From contig NC_057766.1 of the NCBI RefSeq assembly GCF_010389155.1, positions 33,613,516-33,677,515 on the forward strand: 64,000 nucleotides of DNA. The letters are read 5' to 3'. The position numbers and the translations under genes are program-made. The stretch's first letter is position 1. Every line of letters starts with the position of its first letter. The notes beneath the pieces are model-generated. The model did not search any database. It saw nothing but the letters and a program-made list of their open reading frames with translations, and was not told the DNA's origin. Shown here one piece after another: positions 34,422-45,900 of the stretch. The DNA comes from Erigeron canadensis (Eukaryota; Streptophyta; Magnoliopsida; Asterales; Asteraceae).

Positions 34422-34941
34422 TTAGTTTCCGTGTACAACATAGCCTAAGAAAACACGTACAAATAAGTCATGTTAAGTAAATAATTATAGATAACTAATT
34501 TGCAAAAACAAGTATTGGTTGTAGAATCATTTGATGTAACGTTTGTTGCTTTCGGCATCTTTCCAAAAGGTTATTAACGAAATTTGCTGTTAAAACAAAA
34601 ACAGTTGTAAAAAATATCTTACTTCCACATCGAGTTCCACGGGCGAGCGGTTTACCACATGCTTGAGCAATGAAAGCTGCCTTCTCCATGCTAATAATAC
34701 TTTCGACCTCGGTTGTGATATGACCACAAACACAAGCCAAGTCAACATTCTTGACAACACTACAACAAGCACTTGATGGTTGAATCATCGGACCCGGTTT
34801 TTGTACATACTTTGCACATTGCTCCATGAGTCCTTGCATGTCACCCGAACACTGGCCCGAGACCATCTTGTTGCCGAAGATGGCGGCGAATGAACAAATG
34901 AGCATTGCAAAAAACATGAAACGGGTAGTGGATATTGCCAT
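34422..34941 (-). CDS. DIR1-like non-specific lipid-transfer protein, 2 exons
   Basis: A secreted small lipid-binding protein of the type that includes DIR1, which takes part in systemic acquired resistance signalling in Arabidopsis. Exons are 34941-34623 and 34444-34422, intron 178 bases (GTAAGA...CTTAG), giving 113 residues. A hydrophobic signal peptide (about 1-29) precedes the full eight-cysteine motif: Cys 31, 42, 59, 60, 70, 72, 95, 105 (spacing 10, 16, CC, 9, 1, 22, 9). The spliced C-terminus reads RCGSYVVHGN. Without splicing the frame would run 35 residues further into the intron, which looks unlike the family. A short AACAG acceptor at about 34588 was discarded because it would give a 36-base intron. 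A TATA box lies about 75 bases upstream. Confidence 0.88.
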
Positions 34942-35011
34942 TATTGTAGGGAGGTTATGTTTAGTTATGCTTCTTTTCTTTAATATGGTGACAGTAAGAA
35001 ATACATGGGTA

Positions 35012-35021
35012 CTATTTATAG
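35012..35021 (-). promoter_or_regulatory. TATA box of the lipid-transfer protein gene
   Basis: CTATAAATAG on the minus strand, 71-80 bases before the ATG, a near-ideal plant TATA box and distance. Confidence 0.65.
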
Positions 35022-35308
35022 GAATTTTAAGTGTAAATTAAATGAGTACTCGTAAAATTTAGTTGGTGGTGGTTGTTTTAAATGTGAAGTATTTAAGTGT
35101 TTACACGTACTTTTGAGTTAGTTTTGACCATTGTTTTGCATGTGAAATATTAGATTAGACCGGCCATAGTTACTTTAAGTCTTTAACTGACCATATATAG
35201 TTACTTTAAGTCTTTAAGTGAATGTTTTGTATTAATTATTTGGTCCCGATTTGAACGTGAAAGAAAGATTTATAACTTGGAAAAAGTGATCGATATTACA
35301 GTGATTTT

Positions 35309-35991
35309 TGTTGGGTTATATAACTATTATCAAATCAAATCACAAAGCATGTAACGGAAGACAAGATCTATGTAGTTTAATTAATTAACCAAAGTATAGA
35401 ATGTGTACCTTAAATTGGAGAGAATTAAGCAAGAAACCTTAATAAGATGGTTTGAATTAAACCTCTCTACGATTGCACACACAACGTTGGAATGTACGTA
35501 TGCTAGTACTTGATCATGAACCGAACAACCCTTTGTTCCTAGCTCTAAATTTCGACCCAAACAAAAACCCCAAACCCTTTTCTTTTGTTGAAGTCGATCG
35601 AACCAAAGAGAGAAGAAGAAGAAGAGATTTTTAGGGTTTTAGAAAACCTAATGAGTCGTGTGTTGAAAACAATTAGATTTAGGTCTCTATTTATAGGAAT
35701 AGATAACTTGTTTACAAAGTTTAGGGTTTTCAAAACCCTCCCCTCTCCTTGATTTCGACCAGCCCCTCTAGGAACATTCTAGAGGGCCTCCTAATTGTTT
35801 CCTAATAGTTAAGTACCGTTAGCTATTAACTCTTTTAACGGACCTCCGTTAGTTCTTCGTGATCAAATTAATTAATATATTACATTTAATATATTAGTTA
35901 ATTTGTAGTGACATTCACGTTGAGGTATGACCCCGTAGGCTTAAATACTTTCCGGACATACGTTCATTTTACGTGATCATATTCTAACAAC
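35309..35991 (-). mobile_element. Probable solo LTR of the 28422-type copia family
   Basis: On the minus strand it begins TGTTAGAATATGATCACGT and shares TATGTCCGGAAAG, TTTAAGCCTACGGGGTCAT, CTATAAATAG and GCAATCGTAGAG with the LTR at 28422-29169. The end ...ATATAACCCAACA is inferred from alignment. No polypurine tract or primer site is next to it, so it looks solo. I found no target duplication, so the left boundary may be wrong. Confidence 0.65.
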
Positions 35992-38900
35992 TTAAATGTA
36001 CGTTAAATGTATCATGTTTATCGATCATATATAGTCATGATTTGGTCACATATATGAACCTGCCTTATTTTTTTATCGATCAAAGTCATGATTTGTCACA
36101 TGTCTTCACGATCTTCCTGTTGTTCATCTTCATGATCTATATTCAGCAAAATATCATTTTCCACTTTCAATTCTTTTGTCTTTGTATATGTGCACATTAT
36201 GCATGTAAATTCGCTATATATATGTAATACACATGTGAATAGTTCATGTGTTTCATCATTGTTCTTTAGTTTTTGTTTTTGTTTTATTGAGGACAATTCT
36301 GACATTTTTCCCTTTGTAACTTTCAACAGGGAGTTTATTTTTTTTAATAAGGAGTATAGATGAGTTGTTATTTCCATATAAATAATATTAAATATTTTTA
36401 ACTAGAAACATAATTTGATTAGAACTTTTTATCTAAATATCATTAACTTTTAAATATTAGATTATAATTCATATGTTAAGTAAAAACCATCACATATATA
36501 TATATATAATATTTTAATAAATAAATAAATAAAGACACATGTCGATAAAGATCATGTCACATATCGTTTAAATAATCCTTCAACTGATTTTAGTATATTG
36601 GTAGATGTGTCATCGTTTGCATTCGGCCATTCGCAAACATATCATTTACATAATACTAGATGGCTTAATCAAAAAGGATATAATATTTAGAAGGTGAGAT
36701 GTATCAAAACATATTGTTTAACGAAATTGTGAAATAGAACATATTTCCATCATCTATAGGTAAAGACCTTCTCAGACGAGGACAGTTGTGTTAACCGAAC
36801 TCAATTACCTCCAACGCCGTAGATTCAAGCAAAAAAACACTGAAAGCCCCCCACACACGTTAATTGAAATGTTGGAGTTTTTATTAGGATTTGAATTCCT
36901 GAATTTAATGTAAAACCTTATAATTATTCAACCTGTTGATCGAGCTTATATATCATTGTCAATAATATATCAAAGCAAATTTTATCTTGAAGCTATAACA
37001 GTATCATACTTTTCATCTTCGATCTTTTATATGTGGGTGTCTCGAGGAAGAAGCTTTTCTAGATGTTAGAGAAATATCAAATCCGTACGTTACTCATTTG
37101 TCGCATAATGTTTGATTGTATAAAACGTAATCAACAAATCAAAACTGGGTTGTTACGTTCAAAAAGGTCTTTTCAATAAATAATGTTAAGAAAGCCCTTA
37201 ATCACAATCAAATACCGAGTATAAATTATAGAGAAAAACCAATATGCTGTTAAAAACATGGAAGAAATATGTTTTCCCTCACAAACTCCCCCCCGATGAA
37301 AATCACTTACATGTTTGAATATAAAATCTCTCTCCCTAAATATTATGGTGGAAGCATGCTGCTAGAAGCATACTAGTTAACCCCTAAATTATATTATGAT
37401 GTAGTGGCATGTTCAAATTAATTTACGAGAGTATGTGTCTTCAATCAAGATGTCGTATAACTAGTTTTTCTCCTAAATCGTTGCTAAAATGATTCATAAA
37501 GATAATTTTAAAAGGTGTTTGTTAAATGAGATTATTTGATTATTGCGTTTACATATATAACGCAATTAATGAAAAAAATATGTTTGGCAAAAAAAAATGA
37601 TATATCCTCGTTTTCACATATTAAAACGCAGTTTTTAAACGCAAAATCTATTTTACATAATGAATCAAATACACCCCTTAATAAAATAAAATAAAATAAA
37701 AGCTCTATGAATAGAAATTTAGTTTTGATACTTCTAGTCTAGGAAACTAAAGTAAATTAACATTAAGTGAGTTGGCGTAGTCATGGTGTTGACGAAGTGA
37801 AAGGTACAACGTATTTATTTTGGTTTTAATTGGACTTCTAGATAGAAGAAGAGTAAGAAAGATCACAAATAAGACATCTGGAAAATGTGGTCGACATTGA
37901 TGTTGATATATGTTGTCATGCCCACCTTGGACCTACTTTGAATCTCAATATTCTTTTCTTTTAACCTATATATACCTGCATGGTCAGGGGCGTATCTAAA
38001 GGCTAATGTTCACTTCAAAATTTAAATTTTGTTATGTATTTTTAAATTTTTTTATGGATTTTAAAAACTTTTCTATAGGTATTTAACATTTTGTCCCCTT
38101 TTGGGTTTATATTTCATGAATTTTTTAATTTTGCCCCCTCCGTGATTTTTTTCTGGTACTGTCTCTGTACATGGTTACATGTCTTGTGAGCCGATCATCA
38201 AAGAACAATTACTTATTTTGTGTGATATTCACATTTAGTATTATATGTTATAATTTGATATATGGGGGTGTTTTATTATTTATTGATATTAAGAAGATAA
38301 AATAAAATAATGTTGTTCTAAAAAAAAAATAAAAATAATAAAATAAAATAATACGGTATATTCTTTGGTGAAAATCAATGATTCAATTGTAATTTGTTAG
38401 TTATTTTGTTTGTGGTTTAAACATACCTGATTTTGATAATTTGAAAACTATGTGGTCAACTAAAATTTTAAACCATATTTCAATTTTATTAATATCATTA
38501 GGATCGATATGATGCATTGTAATAGAGAAATGGCATAAATATCATCTAATTTGATTACTTGTTACAATTTACAACTTTTATAACCGATTATACAAATCAA
38601 TTTTACATGTTTATGGTACGTACATAAATAAACAAAAAATATGAAATAAAAAAAAAAACCCTTTTAGACTCTCTCCCAAATTTTCTAAAACGTGAAAACT
38701 AGCCCAAAAATAACGTAAGACCAGCCCAAATTTGTTTACTTGGATCTAAGTAAACATCTATGACTAGAAACGTTTATCCATTATTCGCTTGATTAGCAGC
38801 ATCGGATATTAGACATTTAGACATCACCCAGGCAAATAAATAAAACAATCTATTTGAAAATTAAAAATTAAAAAAACTATAAAAAAATTTGAGATGACGA

Positions 38901-39172
38901 AACAAAAACCATATATAATAAAAGCAGATCCAACAAAAAACTGTTTAAAAACAATGTATCATGTGTAATTCCTGACAAACTTTGGTTGGTACTTGGTATT
39001 AGGCTATTAGCCGTTATACTAGTAGCACATCTCTCTAGATCTATTGAAGGAAACACATCATGTTTTCAATTAGTTTTTGAAACTAATGAAAATTCTGTGA
39101 AGAACTTTCCTCCAATTAAGAGTACCTTGCACATAAAATATTCTACTAAACATCTTAAATGAACACAACATA

Positions 39173-39176
<4 letters not shown>

Positions 39177-39268
<92 letters not shown>

Positions 39269-39269
39269 G
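39177..39269. repeat. (AAT)n microsatellite
   Basis: About thirty-one AAT units with one short break (ATAATATAAT) near 39223. A poly-Ile/poly-Tyr open frame across it is an artefact. Confidence 0.92.
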
Positions 39270-39341
39270 TTAACAATGAAAGTCTCTTTTGTAGCTAATT
39301 AGTTAATACTTTTTACATCATACAAATACAAATAGACTATA

Positions 39342-39375
39342 CTAGATTAAACTCATGCGTTGCATTATGAATGTT
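39342..39375 (-). mobile_element. Helitron-type 3' terminus (degraded)
   Basis: On the minus strand CATAATGCAACGCATGAG is followed by TTTAATCTAG and T. The hairpin is weaker than in the copy at 58311. Confidence 0.4.
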
Positions 39376-41115
39376 GTATTAAAATATGTTAAAAATAAAT
39401 AATGTATCTTTCAAATTCAAAGTACAATATTACATTAATGTAGCAACAATGTGTTCAAATGCAAAATCACTTATTTAAAACATACGCAATACATAATTAA
39501 TGAATATATTTCAATATTAATCTATCAATGGACTTGTTTTTCAATAATGTCTATATTTGTCACATAGGAAAAAAACATATTTTTCTATTAATTATATAAA
39601 GGGATAAATTATATATAAAAGGAAGTTTAATATTACGCAACCATAACTTAACACATGTATCATCAAGTTGAAACTATTAAATATATATAAAAAAAACGTA
39701 TATGTAAAAAATATAATATAATGAGTATCTATTATCAATATTATATATATATATATTAATATTTAATAAATTAAAATTGTATATAAATCTTTGCCTAGCT
39801 AAATATATCTTTACCTAGTATATATCTTAAAATGTTAAAAATAAAAATTATAAAAAAAAAAACATAATCGATATCTATCTATTATTAATATTTAATATTA
39901 AGTATTAAATTAAATTTTTAAATTCCAAAATAAGCAAAAAAAATTTACAATTCGACAAGTAAGCAAAAATCTTATATATCATCTAACAAAAGATGCCACA
40001 TAATCATTTTAATATCCTCTCTTAGTTATATATAGAGAGATAGAGAGATGTACGTAACAATTCATTTTATTTTTAATTAAAATAATATTTGGACATATGT
40101 TATCATATGTGTTTAGTCTCTCACATATTAACCTATAATAGTCTAATAGCATTCATTAAGATCTAATATTGCTTTTGATACAATTAGTAACCGTAGTATC
40201 ATCACATAATCTAAAATCTAAATACATGATTGTGAAACATGCTATGTGTAGTTATGAAACTTTCATCCACGTTTAGTTAAGTTAGTTACTAGATAAATAG
40301 TATAATAAAAGATAATATTATCTATGATTAATCTTTAATATTAATAATGTCGTAAATTTCGTGTCCAATGTTAGATACGGGTCTAAAATCTAGTAAATAT
40401 TAAAACAAAATCTTTAATTCAAGACGATGACATCATTATTTACTCTACTTTTAATGAAATACTCTTTTAGTCCTCTAACTATGGACAAAATGTTATAACA
40501 ATACATATTATTAATTAATATTCTACTAATCATATCAAAATTGATTTGTCAAACTTTTTGGATACCTTTTAATATGTCTAACTTTTTGGATATCTTTATT
40601 GATTCACATCATCTATCTATCTATCTTTCTTTTAATTTTATTTTGATTTTCTTATAGATTAATGATATTAAAAAAAAATACGCGATTTGTTAACAAATAA
40701 TAAATGTTTTAAAAAAACAATGTCAATCTATCTTGTAACTTCTTTAATATTTGATTTTCTAATAAGTATTAACAATTATATTTGTAGTTGCTTAATTTGT
40801 GTCAAGTAATATTATAATACATCTTCTATTATAGTTTATTTTTCGTATTTGATTTTCTTACAAATAATCTTGTATTGGATTATGGTTTAAATTAACCTTA
40901 TGTTATGAAGTATAACTATACATTTGATGATATATGATTAAGGTTGAAAAATAGGGTTGTTATTGTTTATAGTGAATCATTTGAATGAGCTCGTAGGAAA
41001 TATTGTGACAAACATTCATTATTGTGATAGGATTTATGTATGACTATTATACATCAACTACATAATAGCATAATAAAGATTACATGTTTGCTTCCATATC
41101 ACTATACACAATATC

Positions 41116-41268
41116 ATGGCAGATCAAGTTGTGTTCGATAGGATGGCTGACATCGATGCGTTCAAGGAATCTTGGAACATTTGGGTTAAAATTGTCTTAC
41201 TTTGGAAGCAGACGTATAAGTACAACTCAAAAAGTGTCCCATTCAAGTCCCTTTTTAGTCTTCAATGA
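41116..41268 (+). pseudogene. N-terminal fragment of an RPA1-like single-stranded DNA-binding protein
   Basis: Fifty residues start at an ATG (MADQVVFDRMADIDAFKESW) and show the pattern of plant replication protein A large-subunit paralogues, where an early D-x-D-x-F-K-x-SW-x-I-x-VK-x3-LWKQ stretch opens the first OB fold. The frame ends at a TGA and nothing downstream continues the domain. RPA1-like genes are commonly carried by Helitrons, and a Helitron-type 3' end lies 750 bases downstream on the same strand, so this is probably cargo. The family call rests on about 35 residues. Confidence 0.55.
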
Positions 41269-41591
41269 AGGAGGCGTTATGGAAATCAATAACCTCGCTA
41301 TGGCTTCAATGAAGAAGATTACATGCTTGGCATAAAATCAACTTCTACAAAACTACTACTATTTGTGTATCCAATTATTTTGTGGATACCGTGAATCCTC
41401 ATAACTTTTTATAATGTACGTAGTTAACTACCTCCAAGCATTGGACCAACTGTTTTAGCTTTCAATTCACTGGAAAAATGTGTTTGTTGTAACCTTTAAA
41501 AATATAATCATTTGTGATACTACATAGAACTAAAAACACTTGTCAGGTGGATAGGAAATCACTGTCAAACCTTAGTCTTTGAAATTATATA

Positions 41592-41846
41592 CTCCCTCCA
41601 TCCCATATTAAGTGTCTTAGTTTGACTTTTTGAGTCTTTTTCTTTCAACTTTGACCATAAATATTTTTGTTTGTGTTATATAACATTTAATATAATACAC
41701 ATAAATTGATTAACATTTAAATATACTTTTTATTGATATAATTTTCATCAACCAATATAAAACACAAATAAAGATATTTACGGTTAAAGTCGGAAGAAAA
41801 AGACTTGACCAGTCAAAATAGAGCAATTAAAATGGAACGAAGGGAG
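41592..41846. mobile_element. Intact Stowaway-type MITE, 255 bases
   Basis: Ends CTCCCTCCATCCCATATTAA and, inverted, CTCCCTTCGTTCCATTTTAA, with TA on both sides. The subterminal TTTGACTTTTTGAGTC and AACTTTGACC motifs recur inverted at the other end (GACTTGACCAGTCAAA, GGTTAAAGT). Same family as the element split by an LTR at 10071-11249. Confidence 0.88.
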
Positions 41847-41989
41847 TATATACTATGGTTGATTTACGAAAAGTTTTTTTCATTATTCTAATTTTATTTA
41901 TTGTTCTGTCATTTTTAATAGCTTTTAAGTATTTATTATAACATTGTGCTAGCTTTTTTATACGTATAAATGTAATTTCTTTATAGGTT

Positions 41990-42020
41990 TCTTCCGCATT
42001 TCACACGGGTTATAATCTAG
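41990..42020 (+). mobile_element. Helitron-type 3' terminus
   Basis: CTTCCGCATTTCACACGGG followed by TTATAATCTAG and T. The imperfect hairpin and CTAG-T end fit a Helitron whose body would include the RPA1-like fragment and the later Stowaway insertion. Confidence 0.45.
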
Positions 42021-42094
42021 TTCATACTATACATTATACCGACGATTTTGAAACAAATAATTGAATTACTTGAAGAAATTAAATGTAACCAATA

Positions 42095-42290
42095 GGTTGG
42101 TGGCTCATTGGTAAAGTTTTAGACTTTGAAAAAATTCAGCAAGGTTCGAATCTCACATTTTACATTATAGGAGTGGATTATTAAAGGGCTTTTCGAGAGT
42201 CATGAGTTATATCCCAGGTATGCGTAATTTGCGCTCCGAAAACTGTCAAATTAGATGTCAGTATGGTGTCACAAATCTAACTACTAGCTC
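42095..42290 (+). mobile_element. tRNA-derived SINE, family B
   Basis: Box A TGGCTCATTGG (42101-42111) fits the tRNA consensus and box B GGTTCGAATCT (42143-42153) is perfect. Body motifs TTTTCGAGAGTC, CAGGTATGCGT and TTAGATGTC recur in the inverted remnant near 9345-9490. Confidence 0.68.
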
Positions 42291-42772
42291 GTTATTCAAA
42301 AATAAAAGAATTAAATGCATAACAAAACCAAAAATATTAATAGATTACGTAGTCCATATATATTTTTGTTTATTATATACTCTTTTTGTCTCATTCTAAA
42401 TGTCCAATGACTTGCTTTATATGCAATATTTTATCTAAACATATATATCCTTTAGAGAATCCAAGTTTATTCTATTCATGACATAAAAAAAAAAATTAAA
42501 AGAATTATAATATATGCATAAATATTTATGGTTTAAATTGAAAAAAAACAAAAGTTTCACATAAATATTTATGGTTTAAATTAAAAGAAATATAAGTTTG
42601 AAAGTTAAACTAAAACACTAAAAATAAGACAAAAGGAGTATTAAGTATAATTTCAATTCTGCATAAATTACTCCGTACGTATAAAGCAAGCATGTACAAC
42701 TTGATGCATGCGTTGTCATATGAATTATTCAACAAAACATTAAATATTTTGTGAACGATTTCCTCGTTGTCT

Positions 42773-42782
42773 ACTTATATAA
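42773..42782 (+). promoter_or_regulatory. Probable TATA box of UGT copy 2
   Basis: ACTTATATAA about 100 bases before the ATG at 42879. Confidence 0.5.
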
Positions 42783-42878
42783 TTGATGAATGCATGTATG
42801 AATAGTGTGCCAAGTGACAAGTGACTTGTGTAACAACTGTCATTTTTTTTTTGTTTTGTTTTGCTTATAGATCGAGCC

Positions 42879-44303
42879 ATGGCCTCTAAAGCTCCGCCTT
42901 CTCTTCACGTTGTCTTATTTCCGTTTATGGCCAAAGGCCACATGATTCCAATCTTCCAACTAGCGCGCCTTCTCCACCACCGTAATGCCATCGTCACGCT
43001 CTTCACCACCCCGGCTAACCACCCTTACGTCACCACTTCTCTATCCGACACCCCAACAACCATAATATCTCTTCCATTTCCAAAGAATATCCCCGATATC
43101 CCTCCCGGTGTAGAGAGTATAGACAAACTCCCATCATTGTCTCTATTCTATCCTTTCACTTCTTCAACAAAACTCATGCAACCCGACTTTGAAAAGTCCG
43201 TCCAATCATTGAAACCGACGGTCACCTTTATGGTAACTGACGGTTTCTTTGGCTGGACTTTAAATTCAGCAAATAAATTCAACATCCCGCGTCTCGTTTA
43301 CTATGGAATGAGCAACTTTGCTATAACCATATCTCGAGTAGTCAGTCAGAAGGCACATATCTTCCACGGGAAATATGACACTCACCAAATCAGCGTGACA
43401 GAATTCCCGTGGATCACTGTTAGTGCTATTGAGCTTGAGGATACTTTAATCAGTGATGAGGACAATAGCCCTTTCGGTAAGTGGTTGGTTGAAACAGTGC
43501 TCGCAACTTCAAGAAGCTATGGTTTGATTACCAATAGCTTCTTGGAGCTAGAGCCTGTTTACTCTCGTTATTGGAACTCTAAATTCAAACCAAAATCATG
43601 GTCTGTGGGCCCTTTTTGTCTTGGACAAAAATTAGCCAAGACAGAAGGTATATCCAGCCAAAGACCATCATGGATGGTCTGGCTGGACGAAAAACTTCTG
43701 CATGGAAGTCCAGTTTTATATCTGGCATTTGGATCACAAGCCGAGATATCTCTCGAACAAATCAAAGAGATTAAACTCGGGCTTGAAAGATCCAGAGTAA
43801 ACTTTTTATGGGTAATGAGAAAATATAAAAATGGGCCCGAGACTAAGCCCGAACTTGATTTTGATGATGGTTTCGAGGAGAGAGTCAAAGGAAAGGGGAT
43901 AGTGGTTCGAGAATGGGTGAATCAAAGAGAAATTTTAGAGCATGAGATAGTGAAGGGGTTTGTGAGTCATTGTGGATGGAACTCAGTGTTAGAAAGTATA
44001 TGTACGGCCGTGCCGATTCTTGCATGGCCATTGTCGGCAGAACAGCCATTGAATGCAAAGTTTGTGGTGGAGGAACTAAAGATTGGGGTAAGGGTGGAGA
44101 CATGTGATGGAAGTATGAAAGGTCTTGTGAAATGGGAAGGATTGGAAAAGAAGATAGAAGAGTTGATGGATGGCGAGAAAGTAAAGGAGATGAGAAACAA
44201 GGTGAAAATGCTTAGTGTTGACGCCTTGAAGGCGGTGGAACACGGTGGTTCTTCATGGCGGACACTGAATGAGCTCATTGATGAGTTAAAAGTTGTCAAT
44301 TAA
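42879..44303 (+). CDS. UDP-glycosyltransferase, UGT90A-like, copy 2
   Basis: One exon, 474 residues from the ATG at 42879. The six codons in frame before it begin with TTG and are not used. Catalytic His 21 lies in PFMAKGHMIP and the partner Asp in MVTDGFFGW. The PSPG box spans Trp 346 to Gln 389 with HCGWNS and a final Glu-Gln, suggesting UDP-glucose. Stretches such as SLPFPKNIPDIPPGVES and VLYLAFGSQAEIS again recall UGT90A1. Acceptor unknown. Copy 1 differs widely in the N-terminal, acceptor-binding half while the C-terminal halves are close, the usual outcome when paralogues change acceptor. The gene is intact. A Mutator-type element begins 194 bases after the stop. Confidence 0.93.
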   Translation: MASKAPPSLHVVLFPFMAKGHMIPIFQLARLLHHRNAIVTLFTTPANHPYVTTSLSDTPTTIISLPFPKNIPDIPPGVESIDKLPSLSLFYPFTSSTKLMQPDFEKSVQSLKPTVTFMVTDGFFGWTLNSANKFNIPRLVYYGMSNFAITISRVVSQKAHIFHGKYDTHQISVTEFPWITVSAIELEDTLISDEDNSPFGKWLVETVLATSRSYGLITNSFLELEPVYSRYWNSKFKPKSWSVGPFCLGQKLAKTEGISSQRPSWMVWLDEKLLHGSPVLYLAFGSQAEISLEQIKEIKLGLERSRVNFLWVMRKYKNGPETKPELDFDDGFEERVKGKGIVVREWVNQREILEHEIVKGFVSHCGWNSVLESICTAVPILAWPLSAEQPLNAKFVVEELKIGVRVETCDGSMKGLVKWEGLEKKIEELMDGEKVKEMRNKVKMLSVDALKAVEHGGSSWRTLNELIDELKVVN

Positions 44304-44496
44304 TTAAGATATAGGTACGTGGTCGACTTGAAAGAGTTGATGTATGACTGCATGAGTATGACCGTGCACTAATTATCGAATATAAATATCAATCTATGAA
44401 TAATGTATTTATTATTTTCGGAAAATGGTGAAATTATATTTTTATAAACTCAATTCAAAGGAAAGTGATGTCTCAGAACAAGCAGAATCAGAAAGG

Positions 44497-45891
44497 GAAT
44501 TTTTTGTACGGATACGACAAAAATCAAACCTTTTGGAGTAAATACGAACTTTTGTTTGAAAGTTTGCAAATCAACGAAAACCGGTGTCTAAGACACCGGT
44601 CTTAACATTTCCGGGTCTTAAACACCGGTCCTAGCATACGTTCCAACCCAAAGCCGGTGTCTTAGACACCGGTCTTCAACTTTTTAACAAAAATGGTGTC
44701 TTAGAGGCCGGCTTTCATTCCTGCAACTTTTTTCCGGTGGCTAGTGAACGCTAGTCTTTTTATTCCGATTTGACATCACTGTTATACTGTTGCTAGTGAG
44801 TTGATTCTTGTGGAATAGGATTGATGTTGGTACTTGTTTGCTTATTGTGGTGCTGGGTTGCTAGCCAATTGATTCTTTTTTTTTTTTTTTTTTTTGTGGA
44901 AGAAGATGAGGGTGTAAATGTGGCTGTCAATCCGTCATCCATTTAGAGAGAGGAGTGGATGTGTTTTTGATTTTTGAGTGTGTGTCTACTTCTGTATTCT
45001 TTCACTACTATTATAAACTTGATACAAAGTGTGTGTTGTCACACATTTTTTTATTTATAAAATTGATGTTAACCACTTCAATACTCTTTCTTTCTAACCA
45101 TTCATTTTCTAAAATAGCACACAAAAAGATAAAATATAATATTGTCAATAATAAGATATAATAACATTATATTTTGACGATAAATTTTTCGACATTTAGA
45201 ACGAAGTATAACAAAAAGTTTTAAGATAGTGTGTATACTTTTAATCAAATCGTATGACACTCTTTTATGTTAAAAAAATATATATAATATATATTAAAAT
45301 TTCAGATAATATCATAATTATAATTATAAAATATATACACAAAGTATATAAAAAAGAACAACTTTATATAAAAGAAAAAACTCCGGAGATTCTCTCCCAT
45401 AAATTGTTATCTTTTCCTTTAAATAAAATTTAGCATGTCATAATAAGCTTGTACATTTTAATTGATATGGACTATGGACAGAGTATGTAAACTAAAGGGA
45501 CCAAAGCGCAAATCCAGACAACTAAAGGTCCTAAAGATAAAAAATAAAACTTATTTATCACTTATGTCTTCTTCCCCATCCGCCATTTTTGGTCTGCAAT
45601 TCTGTAAATCTCATATTCTATCAAAACTCTATAATTTTCAAAAAGAGATGAAAGACCGGTGTCTAAGACACCGGCTTTGATAGGGAACGACAAACAAGTT
45701 GAAGACCGGTGTCTAAGACACCGGCTTTGGTTGCCACGTATGATAGGACCGGTGTTTGAGATACCGGCTTTGCCCAAAAACCTTAAAACCGGTGTCTTAG
45801 ACACCGGTTTTCGTAGTTTTCCAAATTTTCAAACACAAGTTCGTATTTACACCAAACCGGTTGATTTTTGTTGTATCCGTACAAAAAATTC
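44497..45891. mobile_element. Mutator-type non-autonomous element with palindrome-studded long terminal inverted repeats
   Basis: A 1395-base element between perfect 9-base duplications TCAGAAAGG (44488-44496 and 45892-45900). The ends are inverted copies: GAATTTTTTGTACGGATAC at the left and the same inverted at the right. Similarity of the two ends continues for about 240 bases. Nine-base duplication and long inverted ends are hallmarks of Mutator-like elements. Each end carries four copies of a palindrome with 10-base arms ACCGGTGTCT around one central base: left 44580, 44611 (variant), 44654, 44691 (decayed), right 45655, 45705, 45748 (variant), 45788. The 900-base middle has a poly-T tract and no transposase. 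Small open frames on both strands across the palindromes are mirror-image artefacts. Confidence 0.85.
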
Positions 45892-45900
45892 TCAGAAAGG

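Larger units (their letters stand above)
35992..41115. other. Five kilobases of AT-rich intergenic DNA
   Basis: No supported gene. Contents seen: a (AAT)n microsatellite, a Helitron-type terminus at 39342, many TA tracts, and a GGGGCGTATCTAAAGG stretch near 37987 that resembles the end of a dispersed repeat. Short open frames here are of low-complexity composition. Confidence 0.4.

Noticed and set aside
34588..34622. A 36-base intron in the lipid-transfer gene ending at TTTTAACAG
   Set aside because: Too short for plant splicing, and the resulting C-terminus is unlike the family. The acceptor at 34445 gives the expected ending.
44580..45808. CRISPR-like array of palindromic repeats with spacers
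   Set aside because: This is a plant nuclear genome. The repeats lie in inverted transposon ends and the spacers are themselves duplicated between the two ends.
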